NCBI RefSeq assembly: GCF_011386835.1
Contig: NC_088794.1
Coordinates: forward strand, 89,698,009-89,762,008
DNA length: 64,000 bases
Source of the DNA: Chrysemys picta bellii
Lineage: Eukaryota > Chordata > Testudines > Emydidae
Direction: 5' to 3'
Shown piece after piece: positions 55,218 through 64,000 of the stretch. Position numbers and translations under genes: made by a program. The first letter of the stretch is position 1. Each line of letters opens with the position of its first letter. The notes under the pieces are model-generated. The model saw only the letters and a list, made by a program, of their open reading frames with translations, was not told the origin of the DNA and ran no database searches.

Positions 55218-57275
55218 ATCAAGTGTCGGGTACTGAGAGCATAAGGCAGCAAAGCTTGGTGTCAGTGGAGTGCATCTTTTTCAAAAGGCCGAAACCAAAG
55301 CTGTGCTAACCATGAAGTGCCACTGCTGTTTGGTTGAAGTCTATATCTGTTGGTCCTAAAAGTCATTCAGGTGCATATGTGCAGTATGGGCAAAACTTGA
55401 GGATATGAGTTATCATTGTTTCTAATTTAGTTATTAACTTGTATTTAAAGGTTTCTTTGCTTTGGAAAAGAAATCAAGTAGAATGCAAAGGTCCATAGCT
55501 GTACTATAGTGTAGCCCTTCACAAATATGTCTGATGCATGGTTATTAATGATGATTGAATATTTGTTTGCTGTGTTGGTCCCAGGATATTAGAGAAACAA
55601 GGTTGGGTGTGAATAGCTATCTCTGGAATTAAACAGTTGTTTTGCACAACAGTTTAAGTATTTTACTAGGTTTAAAGTATAAAGAGAAATGAGATTAGCT
55701 GACTAATTACCAAATTGGAATTTAGTCAAGACCCCGAAGCTAACATCTGTGTACTTTGAAAATCTCTTGGCACTTTCCACATTGACTTCATGTGCTCAGG
55801 ACCCTTGTTCTACATTTTATCCAGAAGGTGGCATCTCCTACAGAATATCATATTGCCTAGTGGCCTCATGTTTGGGTATTGGTTCAGTATTGAGTCAGCC
55901 TGATCTTGTTCACTTATGAGTGCATTTTGGGATGGTATTTCTTTCTTTTGTTTACATTTGTATAACACTCATCATTATAGCACCTCTCACTCATTAAAGA
56001 GTTTAACCATCACAACATCCTTGTGAAGTATGGTTATAGTATTTTCCCGATTAAAAAAATAAGCATACTCCGACACTAGTGTTGTTTGACTTGCCTGGAG
56101 GATGCACAGGTAAACTGCAGAGTCAAGAATAGAACTCAGAGTTACTGACTTCCATTTTTTTGCCTCATTAGTGACTAAGATTAGTAGAATAATGTTCCAA
56201 CATAATATGTGGTGGTGCTACAAAATGCTATATTAAGTAACTCAATAAACTACTTTGGGCTTTCTTTGCCTGCTCAGACTCCCATTCTTAGTTTGATAGT
56301 AAACTATTGTCATACATCTTGAGCTGTAATAATAAAGTGAGACACACAGTATATAAAACTGCAGAATGAACAGAACAAGCTGGTGCATGCAACAAATAGG
56401 ACCATGAGGAATCTGTAAACCTGAAGTGCATTTATAAGAAACTGTCAAACCAAAGGCTGTTAGAAGTACATGTGTTTAAAAAATTAAACTAAATAAAGAT
56501 ATAACTAAATAAAGATATAACTGGGGTAAATATCCAATAAAGACTGGGAAGTTTTGTCTTACAAGTTGCATTTTGACAATCTTTCTGTGTTCAAGAAGAG
56601 TTGTATTAAATTTAGATTTAAAGTACTGTCTGGTTGCACTGAAATGTGTAGTCTATTGAATCCCTGTGCTGAGCCTTGTTAAAAATGACAAATGAGCCTC
56701 ATGTTCTAACTCAACATTTCCCCCATTTTAGTTGGTAGCTTACTGTATGTAAATGCTTGGATAGTATTGTTTTTAGTTTTAAATCCCACTAGCACAACTT
56801 CTTATATTGCTGGAAGCACATTCTCATAAAACATGTTGAGATGGCTGTATTTCTGGAAACAAATTGCTATGCTGCATGGTGACTTGAGGGTTGGTTTAAC
56901 TCAAACATTATTATAGTCTTAGGACTGCACATGTCATTCCTCTAAAGTTTATTGGGAGTACTGGAGAAGTTCACAAAGAGATTGGGTGTTAATTTTCCAT
57001 GGAAGTCTATTCTGAATGCTACCAACTGAGAAGTATTTTATATGAGATTTTGTTTCAGTGAAGCACCTATAAGCTGATATTTTTGTTTTGCATATTTCTG
57101 TGCTCAAACTGCAGCATGAGTAATCTCCATTTCTTAAAGTGTTTTGCTGTTAATATAGAAGAACCTTTTTCATTTTCCCTGAGTGGAGATACACAGGCTG
57201 AAATGTGAAGGTTAGTAAGTATCCTTTTGTGGTTCTGTACACCCCGATCCCTTGCCTAAGATCTGATACAGAACT
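55218..57275. other. No recognised gene; repeat fragments
   Basis: It contains a minus-strand tail fragment of the inverted-end repeat family near 55563-55605 (TGGTCCCAGGATATTAGAGA), an antisense MIR (listed separately) and a small tandem duplication of AACTAAATAAAGATAT near 56487-56520. Confidence 0.45.
55965..56160 (-). repeat. MIR-type SINE, antisense, eroded
   Basis: ATAGCACCTCTCACTCATTA, CATCACAACATCCTTGTGAA and AGAATAGAACTCAGAGTTAC run in the order of a reverse-complement MIR with a CORE-like centre. Confidence 0.5.
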
Positions 57276-59250
57276 CATTGAAGTCAAGTGGTTCTTCTAT
57301 CAGCACTTCAATCTGGGACAGTTCCTCAGATGTGGGAATCTCCCTCACATGCTCTGTGGTGTAGACTGATGCAAAGAATACATTTAACTTTTCTGCAATC
57401 GCCTTGTCTTCCTTGAATGCTCCTTTAGCACCTCAATCGTCCAGTGGCCCCACTGATTTTTTTGGCAGACTACCTGCTTCTGATAAAGTTAAACATTTTT
57501 TTGTTAGTTTTTGTCTTTTGTTAGTTGCTCTTCAAATTCTTTTTGGCTTGCATAATTTATACTTTTACACTTGACTTGCCAGAGTTCATGATCCTTTCTA
57601 TTTCCTCAGTAGGATTTGACTTCGAATGTTTAAAATATGCCTTTTTGCCTCTAATCATCTCTTTTACTCTGTTTAGGTCCAAGAGAGGAATATAGTTACT
57701 TTTAACTACAATGCTACTGTAGTGGGTTTCATTTGTGTTTCCCCTGCCCACAAGGATGTTAAATTTAATTACATTATGGTCATTCAGCACGAGCAACTCT
57801 GTCATTCCTATATATTTTATAACCTGGTATTACCACATCCCATTGATTATCAAAATTCCATCCACTTTCTGTGATGCTTATTATATCAATATCCTCATTT
57901 AATACCAGGCATTCAAGTTCACCCGCCTTAGACTTCTTGCATTGTATACAAGCACTTATAAAATTTGTCAATATTTAGTTGTTTACCTTCATGTCAGGGT
58001 TTTGGAGCAGAGGCTGGAGCTGGAGCACGGACCAGTAGGTTTTTGCCCGGAGCTGGAGAGGAGCCAGAGTGGAGCAATTCAAAAATTTGATTGCTCCAAA
58101 TCCCTGCTTCATGTGATGTAATTGAATGAGACTCTTTCATATGATTGTTTCCCTTCAGATCCTACCTGTGTTTTATCAACTTCTGTCCTTTCTTCGTTAA
58201 TGCATCTATCTAGATGTCTTGAGGTCCCCAACCTTCATAGCCGGTAGGCAATTCACCATATGGTTTTCCTGGTCAACGCAAACCCAACTACTTGTATTTC
58301 TCATAATCAAATCCTCCAATTATTATTACCTGCTTTTTGTAATAACTGGGGTCCCTTCCCCAGGAAGGGTATCCTCAGTGTGAGAGAAAACCATGACATC
58401 ATCTGGAAGTAGGATCCCCAATATGGGATCATTTCCCTCTGCTCCAGCTTGATGCTCTCCTTCCTCAAGACATTCATTCTCCTGAATATCACAGAGGCTG
58501 TCAGACTGGGGGTGGGGCCATTTTACTGTATCCTGGAAAGTCTTGCGTATATACCTCTCTGTCTCCCCTAGTTCCTCCAGTTCAACCACTCTGGTCTCAA
58601 GTGCCCATCCTGTCTCTCTGAGGGCTCTGAGTTACTTGCACTAAAGGCGCACGTGCACTAAAGGCGCACATACACCACCTGTCCACAAAGCAGGTATCAT
58701 ACATGCTGTATTGAGTGCAATAAAAGGGATAGCCCCCACTCTGCTGCTAGATATCTGCCTGAATTATTTTAACTTCTGCGGCTTTTGCGGGGGGAGCGGG
58801 CTGGGTTAGGGAAGTGTGTATTGGCTTAAGTTTAGGGAATATTAGGTGTATTTGGCTCTCACACTCCCCCTCCAAACAGGAGTTTTGTGAGGAAGTTTAC
58901 TGCTCCTGTTAGGTAGCTCCTCTGGTTGCTTTGGAGATGGCTTTTTAAACCCCTGTTTTACCTGAGTAGCCCTGACCACTGGTTAACAGATCCTAAAGGG
59001 ATTAGGTATCAAAGCCTTGTTAAGAAGCTCTCAATCTTGCCTACCAGGCCCAGCTAGGCTCAACACGACACTCCCTCCCCACAACCGACCACATTATAAA
59101 CTTCCATTAAGCAGACACATTTCAAGCAAACTAACAAACAACAAATGCACCCCAAAGCCCACCTTGTTGCTCCTCCTTCGCCTGGAGAACTCCCTTGCAA
59201 AACTCCAGCTTGCTGTTTCTGTTCCCTAGCTATAGAGAATCTATTGTAAT
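57276..59250 (-). mobile_element. CR1 LINE 5' half, antisense, with internal deletion
   Basis: Read from 59250 down. A pyrimidine-rich putative 5' UTR (59250-58690) comes first, then ORF1 fragments (58589-58307, with a DTLPGEGTPVI-like segment shared with the ORF1 region of the 34.5-39.6 kb CR1). The endonuclease start (57971-57780, LNEDIDIISITES) then joins directly to its end (57805-57557, VLNDHNVIKFNIL), so about 330 bases of endonuclease are deleted relative to the longer copy. The copy stops near 57276 before the RT. A 112-base hAT element lies inside. Confidence 0.82.
57995..58106. mobile_element. hAT-type MITE, family F, 112 bases
   Basis: Ends CAGGGTTTTGGAGC and GCTCCAAATCCCTG form an inverted pair. 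A perfect 8-base duplication CTTCATGT is at 57987-57994 and 58107-58114. The inside repeats GGAGC(T/A)GGAGC words. It is complete and small, with no coding sequence. Confidence 0.88.
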
Positions 59251-59274
59251 GTTGCTTATCAAGATATTTTAAAC

Positions 59275-59655
59275 CAGTGGTCACCAATCTGTGGGGCATA
59301 ATCCCACTGGGGGAGTACAGAGGGACACTTGGCAGGGGGGGCATGCAGCAGGACCTGGGCCAGTCCCCATGGGGTGGGGGGTAGGGAGTGTCATGCTCCC
59401 AGCTCTGCTTTCAGGCCAGAACTGGCCCCAGCTCTCGTTCCACCCCCAGTTCAGCTCTGCCCCCCGCCCAGCTCTGTCCTTATTCCCTCTCTGTCCACAG
59501 ACCAGCTCAGCCCTCATTGACTCTTTGCCCCCAGATCAACTCTGTCTCTAGCCCCAGCTCCTCCCCCATCACCAGTTCAGCTCCCAACTCTGCCTTCAGC
59601 CCAAGCTTTGCTGCTGAGGAAGCCTTGGCTGTGCTGTAATGGAGGAGCTCTCCCC
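59275..59655. mobile_element. hAT family D element, right end missing
   Basis: It begins CAGTGGTCACCAATCTGTGG and has the family's C-rich array (CCAGCTCTG words) and the TGCTGAGGAAGCC segment, but the right terminal repeat is lost near the hairpin at 59661. Confidence 0.72.
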
Positions 59656-59660
59656 GGTGA

Positions 59661-59728
59661 TAAAGCATGTCTACACTGCCCATATCACAGCGCTGCCATG
59701 CTGTAACATGGGTAGTGTAGACATACCC
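59661..59728. mobile_element. Very small hairpin MITE, Harbinger-like ends
   Basis: The arms ATGTCTACACTGCCCAT (59667-59683) and ATGGGTAGTGTAGACAT (59708-59724) are perfectly complementary, with a 24-base spacer. The terminal words (GTCTACACT) are those of the Harbinger MITEs. TAA is seen on the left, but the right flank is ATA, so the duplication is not exact. Confidence 0.6.
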
Positions 59729-59731
59729 ATA

Positions 59732-60329
59732 GTAGTTACATGCTAAAATAAACTGTTTAAAAAAGCATTTAGGTCACAAAATCCAACACTTAAAAATTAA
59801 GAGCAGATTTATGGATATGTATGCAACCTTAATTCAGACCCCTTCAGTATCTTAATTCAGATACTGTTTTTTACCACAGCATGGACATAAAAGGGGGTAG
59901 CACTAAGGTTGTATGGGCAGCCATAAATCTGGCATTTAACTTTTGTATGCTTTACTTTTGCAACTTAAATATTTTAATGTAGTTTTTTTTTTAGATTGTG
60001 TGTGTGTGTGTGTGTGTGTGTGTACACACAGCAATGTAGTCGTGTAAAATCCAGTCAGATTGTTTAATATGTGCCAATACTTTTAATGTTATAAATCCTA
60101 AGGCTTTTTGAACAACTGTATTTGCTGAGCTACATGATCTCTGAAAGGTTGTAAACAAGTTTGGATAAAGGAAAAATAAGCTACGTGTAAAACATTTAAA
60201 ATATCGTCTGTATTTGGGGTCTGAAACTAGTGTGGGTAAGTATATTTTAAAAATCAGACATTTTCTGGGATGCTTTGTACAACCACAAATGCACAAAATT
60301 GTGGTGGGGAAGGGGGGGGAGTTTTCAGC
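59732..60329. other. No recognised gene; GT microsatellite
   Basis: A (GT)n run of about 27 bases is at 59997-60023. The rest is AT-rich and unremarkable. Confidence 0.5.
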
Positions 60330-61586
60330 TGTGGTTTTCAGATCCTGGGTCTCTCAGGATCACTATTGGTATTTGATCACCACCAATGGTTATTTTTCAG
60401 TCTGGAAAGAAAGTCCCTGCTTGCAGCTTTCTGAACAGACTGGAGTTCCTAAAGATGCACGTGTCATGCACCTTTCCCGACCATCCCACATTGATGTCGG
60501 TGAAATGGCCCCTGTGATCCACCAGCACTTGCAACACCATTGAAAAGTACCCCTTTTGGTTTATGTACACTTTGGCAAGGTGGTCTGGTGCCAAGATAGG
60601 GATATGCTTTCTGTCTATAGCCCCTCCGCAGTTAGGGATCCCCATCGCAGCAAAACCATCCACTATGTTCTGCACGTTGCCAAGAGTCACTACCCTTCTT
60701 AGCAGAAGTCTGTTGATGGCCCTGCAAACTTGGATCACAACAGATCCCACAGTAGATTTACCCACTTCGAATTGATTTCCCACTGACTGGTAGCAGTCTG
60801 GCATTGCAAGCTTCCACAGAGCTATTGCCACTCACTTCTCCACTGTCAGAGTAGCTCTCATTTTAGTATTGCTGTGCAGGGCTGGGGAAAGCTCTTCACA
60901 CAGTTCCTGGAAAGCGGACTTACGCATTTGAAAGTTCTGCAGTCACTGCTTGTCATCACATAGCAGCATAATGATGCGGTCCCACCCAGTCAGTGCTTGT
61001 TTCCTGGGCCCAGAAGCGGCGCTCAACCATGTCAAGGTGATGCGTGACTGTCGCCAGCAATTGCAAATTGCTCCACTCTGTCTTCCAGCAGGGCTGCTTG
61101 CGTGGCATCACATTGTTCTGTGTGGCAGCCCCTGTACCGACTGTGTAAATATTGTAGGCTAACGCGCAAAGTGTTTGTAATGCTCACAACAGTGTACAGC
61201 TGAGTGAGGTCCATGCTATGGCAATGCACGGGTAACCCAGGCTTACGAAAAAAGGTATGAAAAAGGCTTGGTTTGTTTGCCATTTATTTCAGGGAAGGGA
61301 GGTAAGTGCACCATGGGAGGCTAACACCATGTTCCCATAACCACCCGTGCAAATGTTTTGGTCCCATAAGGCATTGCAAGACCAACCCAAAATTCTACTT
61401 GTCTGCATGCACTGTGGGATAGCAACCCATAGTGTAATGCTCCGTCCGTCAATGCAAGCCCTGCTAGTGAGGATGCACTCTGCCGACAATGAGTGTAGTG
61501 TGGACCCACAAGACTGACTTGCTTAAAGCGGAGGCTTGATGTCGATTTACATAAAGTCAGCTTAACTTTGTAGTATAGACGTGGCC
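60330..61586 (-). mobile_element. PIF/Harbinger transposon, 3'-truncated, once autonomous type
   Basis: The 5' end on the minus strand starts GGCCACGTCTATACTAC at 61586, next to TTA at 61587-61589. It is followed by about 450 bases of noncoding and weakly coding sequence (61110-61586), then the transposase. The other terminal repeat is missing: the sequence loses similarity around 60330. Its terminal word resembles those of the MITEs at 39848, 50806 and 54703, so it may be related to their source. Confidence 0.7.
60397..61110 (-). pseudogene. HARBI1-like (PIF/Harbinger, DDE) transposase, truncated
   Basis: The enzyme would cleave element ends and insert at TWA sites. The N-terminal helices are seen at about 60915-60835 (FRMRKSAFQELCEEL-like). 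A stop lies directly before the VAIALWKLAMPDCYQSVGNQ segment (60831 onward). The intact frame 60831-60397 continues with FEVGKSTVGSVV, then GGAIDRKHIPIL carrying the first catalytic D, NQKGYFSMVLQVLVDH with a second acidic position, and DINVGWSGKVHDTCIFRNS. The frame ends before the region with the third catalytic residue. It cannot be active, but the family is certain. HARBI1 itself is a host gene; this copy sits inside recognisable element sequence, so I read it as transposon remnant. Confidence 0.85.
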
Positions 61587-61589
61587 TTA

Positions 61590-62334
61590 CAGTGAAAAGC
61601 CTTAATCGTGCAAACACATTTGGTTGACTTTGATAACATGAGTAGTTCCATTGAATTAGTGGAACTACTCATGCTTAAAGCTTGGTAGGTAAGTGTTTGC
61701 AGGATTGGGGCCTATATACCTGATCCAGTGTTCACTGAAGTAGATGAAAAGACTCCCATTGATTTCTGTGGGCACTGGATCAGGCTGTCAGCAGATGAGA
61801 CAAAGCAGAGAGTGATAAGGGTGGTGGTTGACCAGTCATGTTAAGTTAAACATATTTTCTTTTGCAAGTAGGAGAGGTTGTTTCCAATTGTTTAAAACAC
61901 GCACATATATGTTCATACTGATTTTTTTTTGTAATCAAACTTATGGTGGTTACACATACGGTGCTTTTGTATCAGGTATACTACCCAGTTCCAGCACACT
62001 AGACTACCCCCTCAACTCTTTTTTTGCACACCTCTTTCACCAACTATCCTCTCCTACCCTATTAGTTGTTGACATTTGTTTGCTGTGTCAATTATTGCTG
62101 TGTAAATAGTGTTAGTAATTGTCTTCTTTAATATATATTAACTAATTTAAGGTTGTTTATTTTCTTCAACTGTTTGAGACATGGTCCTTAAAAAAGAATA
62201 TATTTATTATGAATGGAGCTGTTAGGGTCCATTAACTGAGCGGAGAGGCTAGCATTTGGAACTAAGATCCCTGAACATAGTCAAAATTCTTCTTGTTACA
62301 AAACAATCTGGAAAGACTATCACAGGGATCCTGT
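61590..62334. other. No recognised gene; two palindromic old repeats
   Basis: A palindrome of 15-base arms ATGAGTAGTTCCATT ... GAACTACTCAT lies at about 61638-61672. A second pair, CCTGATCCAGTG and CACTGGATCAGG, lies near 61720-61785. Both resemble old amniote hairpin repeats. Nothing else is named. Confidence 0.5.
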
Positions 62335-62557
62335 CAGGAGGCGGGGTGTGTGGATAGGGGTCAGAGCAGTTAGGGGACAGGGAGCAGGGGGGCTGGATAG
62401 GGACCTGGGGATGATTAGGGATGGGGGTCTCTGGCAGAGGAGGTCAGGAAACAAGGAACAGGGACGCCAAAGCAAGTTTGATATAACGCGGTCTCACCTA
62501 TAACACGGTGAGATTTTTTTTGTCTCCCGAGGACCGCGTTATATCAGGGTAGAGGTG
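62335..62557. mobile_element. Tc1/mariner (Tigger-like) MITE, partly eroded
   Basis: The right end GGGTAGAGGTG is followed by TA. GATATAACGCGGTC (62479) and ACCGCGTTATATC (62533) form an inner inverted pair typical of this group. The left part is a G-rich minisatellite-like stretch (62335-62460). The left end is not found. Confidence 0.55.
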
Positions 62558-62989
62558 TATAAAATATTGTGCTCTGACTGTTGGGCAGTACTAGGTCTTA
62601 CCCTTAACAGGCAATAGTGCTCTTTTGAGGGTTCCTTCTACTACCAGCCTGGTCTGATATCCAAATTCTGGAGTCTTTGGTAAGTATTTAAACAATAAAC
62701 TTAATTGCAGAAATGAAATCATGAACATGGGCTCTGTTGGTTCAGGCAGAATCACAGTGGGGCAACCTAGCTAGCAGATAAGTCACCAAGAACTGGTAAC
62801 AGTATATAAAATCTATATCTATATCTATATATTTTAACAATTGACAATCAATAAAGAGGAACACCTTAACAAATCAGGAACTGTTGCTGGGTAAACTAGT
62901 AATTGCTGCTGTGCAGAGTAACACTAGTACCCTTCACATGAATCCTAACTAGAGTTCCACAGTTTCAGTTTTTACCTGAATAAATTGCG
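62558..62989. other. No recognised gene; (ATCTAT)n
   Basis: It holds a short ATCTAT simple repeat at 62811-62830 and AT-rich sequence leading into the second hAT element. Confidence 0.45.
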
Positions 62990-64000
62990 AGGTTTTTTTA
63001 ATTAAAGGAGTTTGGTTTTTACTGAATTACACCCGTTTATCAATCCACTCAATATTTTTTCAGGTTCTTATTTTTGTTAAACTCTAATGCTTTACATGAT
63101 TGTTGTATCCTGCAGCTCTGCAATTGAAGCAGTTCAACAGTGTAAAACACAGAACACACACATGGTGGAAGTTGGAAAATCAAGCAGTATTTATATCACG
63201 CTAAGATTGGCTCACAAGGAGATGCTGCCCACTTATTTCTTTGCATCCGTTTAAATAATCAATCTTCCACAGATAAAGATAGATAAGTTAAACATGGGAC
63301 AAAAATACAAATCTATGCCTGAATACCAACAAGAAAATAAGCGCTTAGAAATTTTAAAGAAAAGTAAAGATGGGAATCAAGAGGATGCATTGCATTGCAA
63401 GTACTGCAGCATTGAGGTCAGTGCTCGCACTGACATAATAAAGGAACATGTTGAAAGAAGCGACACAAGAAGTTTAAAGAAGAAAGTGAGCTTCGGGATA
63501 AACAGTCAGTATCAGGAGCTTTCACCAGGGTTTTAATGAAAGAGAGAACATAGCACAATTGTGTCAATGAAATTGTGTGTGCTCTTTGCTTTGCTGGACA
63601 ACCACGGTTAATTGCAGAGGGACCTACTGATGACTTTATGCAACAATACTGTCCAGCAGCAAAACCCCTTTCTAATGCAGACAACCTCACTTTGAAGTAT
63701 CTGAAAGAAAATGATGATGCTTTAGTATCCCAACTGATGGAATGAATTGATGGAAATGTGGTGTCTAGTCTAATTTTTGATGAGTCTCCTGATGCTTTAG
63801 ACTGTGTGATTCTTGGCCTTTTGTTTGTTTTTTTGATTTCAAAGCGAATAAATCTGCATTGTTTTGTGCTGATGTGATATTCATCCCCTCTGCTGACAGC
63901 CATTTTGTTGATGCAGCAGTAACTGACATGTTTGAGATGTACAAACTAACCTGGGAAAATGTGGCCACAACTAACACGCATTCTGCTTCCTACGTGACTA
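62990..64000 (+). pseudogene. hAT-superfamily BED-finger transposase, copy 2, cut by window edge
   Basis: The 5' noncoding part (62990-63293) aligns with 2063-2398, and the coding part with 2399 onward. The start is at 63294 (MGQKYKSMPEYQQ), three codons plus a short lead upstream of the copy 1 start. The BED-like finger is present (C-x2-C, then E-H). A frameshift near 63458 and later stops break the frame, so it is also inactive. The sequence runs to the end of the window in the central domain (MFEMYKLTWENV). Confidence 0.78.

Noticed and set aside
60214..60543. 109-codon plus-strand frame
   Set aside because: It lies opposite the Harbinger transposase, whose minus-strand motifs explain the open frame.

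Overview
The window is vertebrate genomic DNA dominated by transposable elements. The most likely source is a turtle, with a crocodilian as the next possibility. The evidence is the mix of repeats: long CR1 LINEs with ORF1 esterase, endonuclease and reverse transcriptase, older L2 LINEs, MIR/CORE-type and tRNA-headed SINEs, many families of short hAT elements, PIF/Harbinger MITEs flanked by TTA, and LTRs of about 1.1 kb. I recognise no complete host protein-coding gene and no confident coding exon. All recognisable coding sequence belongs to transposable elements, and all of it is broken.

Layout. 1-1.7 kb is LTR-like or unclassified repeat. A decayed BED-finger hAT transposase lies at 2.4-4.2 kb, and a second copy of the same family runs off the right edge from about 63.0 kb. 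A sense CR1 fills 4.3-6.1 kb. A long antisense CR1 at 9.6-14.1 kb has been split by two hAT elements, one of which was itself split by a Tigger-like element. From 14 to 34 kb, mostly unrecognised AT-rich DNA alternates with dated insertions (many hAT elements, an RTE-like LINE 3' end, and a solo LTR at 30.0-31.9 kb carrying a hAT). A nearly full-length antisense CR1 at 34.5-39.6 kb is split by a second solo LTR. At 41.27-42.08 kb is a CpG-rich island with an RFX-type X-box and a perfect TCTCGCGAGA element, which looks like a TATA-less host promoter. A possible 63-base noncoding exon with acceptor and donor follows at 42659-42721. If that reading is right and the gene is on the + strand, the remaining 21 kb is intron. 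That stretch holds Harbinger MITEs, hAT elements, an antisense L2, a fourth CR1 and a HARBI1-like transposase remnant.

How the parts relate. Insertion footprints give a relative history. Eight-base duplications flank most hAT copies, TTA flanks most Harbinger copies, and five-base repeats flank the two solo LTRs. Old hosts (CR1, MIR, L2) received hAT, Harbinger and LTR insertions, and some of those received further insertions. The two degraded transposases (hAT with BED finger; Harbinger DDE) represent the two superfamilies that generated most of the short elements, although I cannot show which transposase mobilised which family.

The most interesting structures are: a tandem array of six GC-rich hairpins inside one hAT element; a CCAAT-box hairpin module shared by hAT elements and by an unrelated terminal-inverted-repeat element; two hAT families whose copies differ in size by five- to seven-fold because of internal cargo; and the CpG-island promoter.
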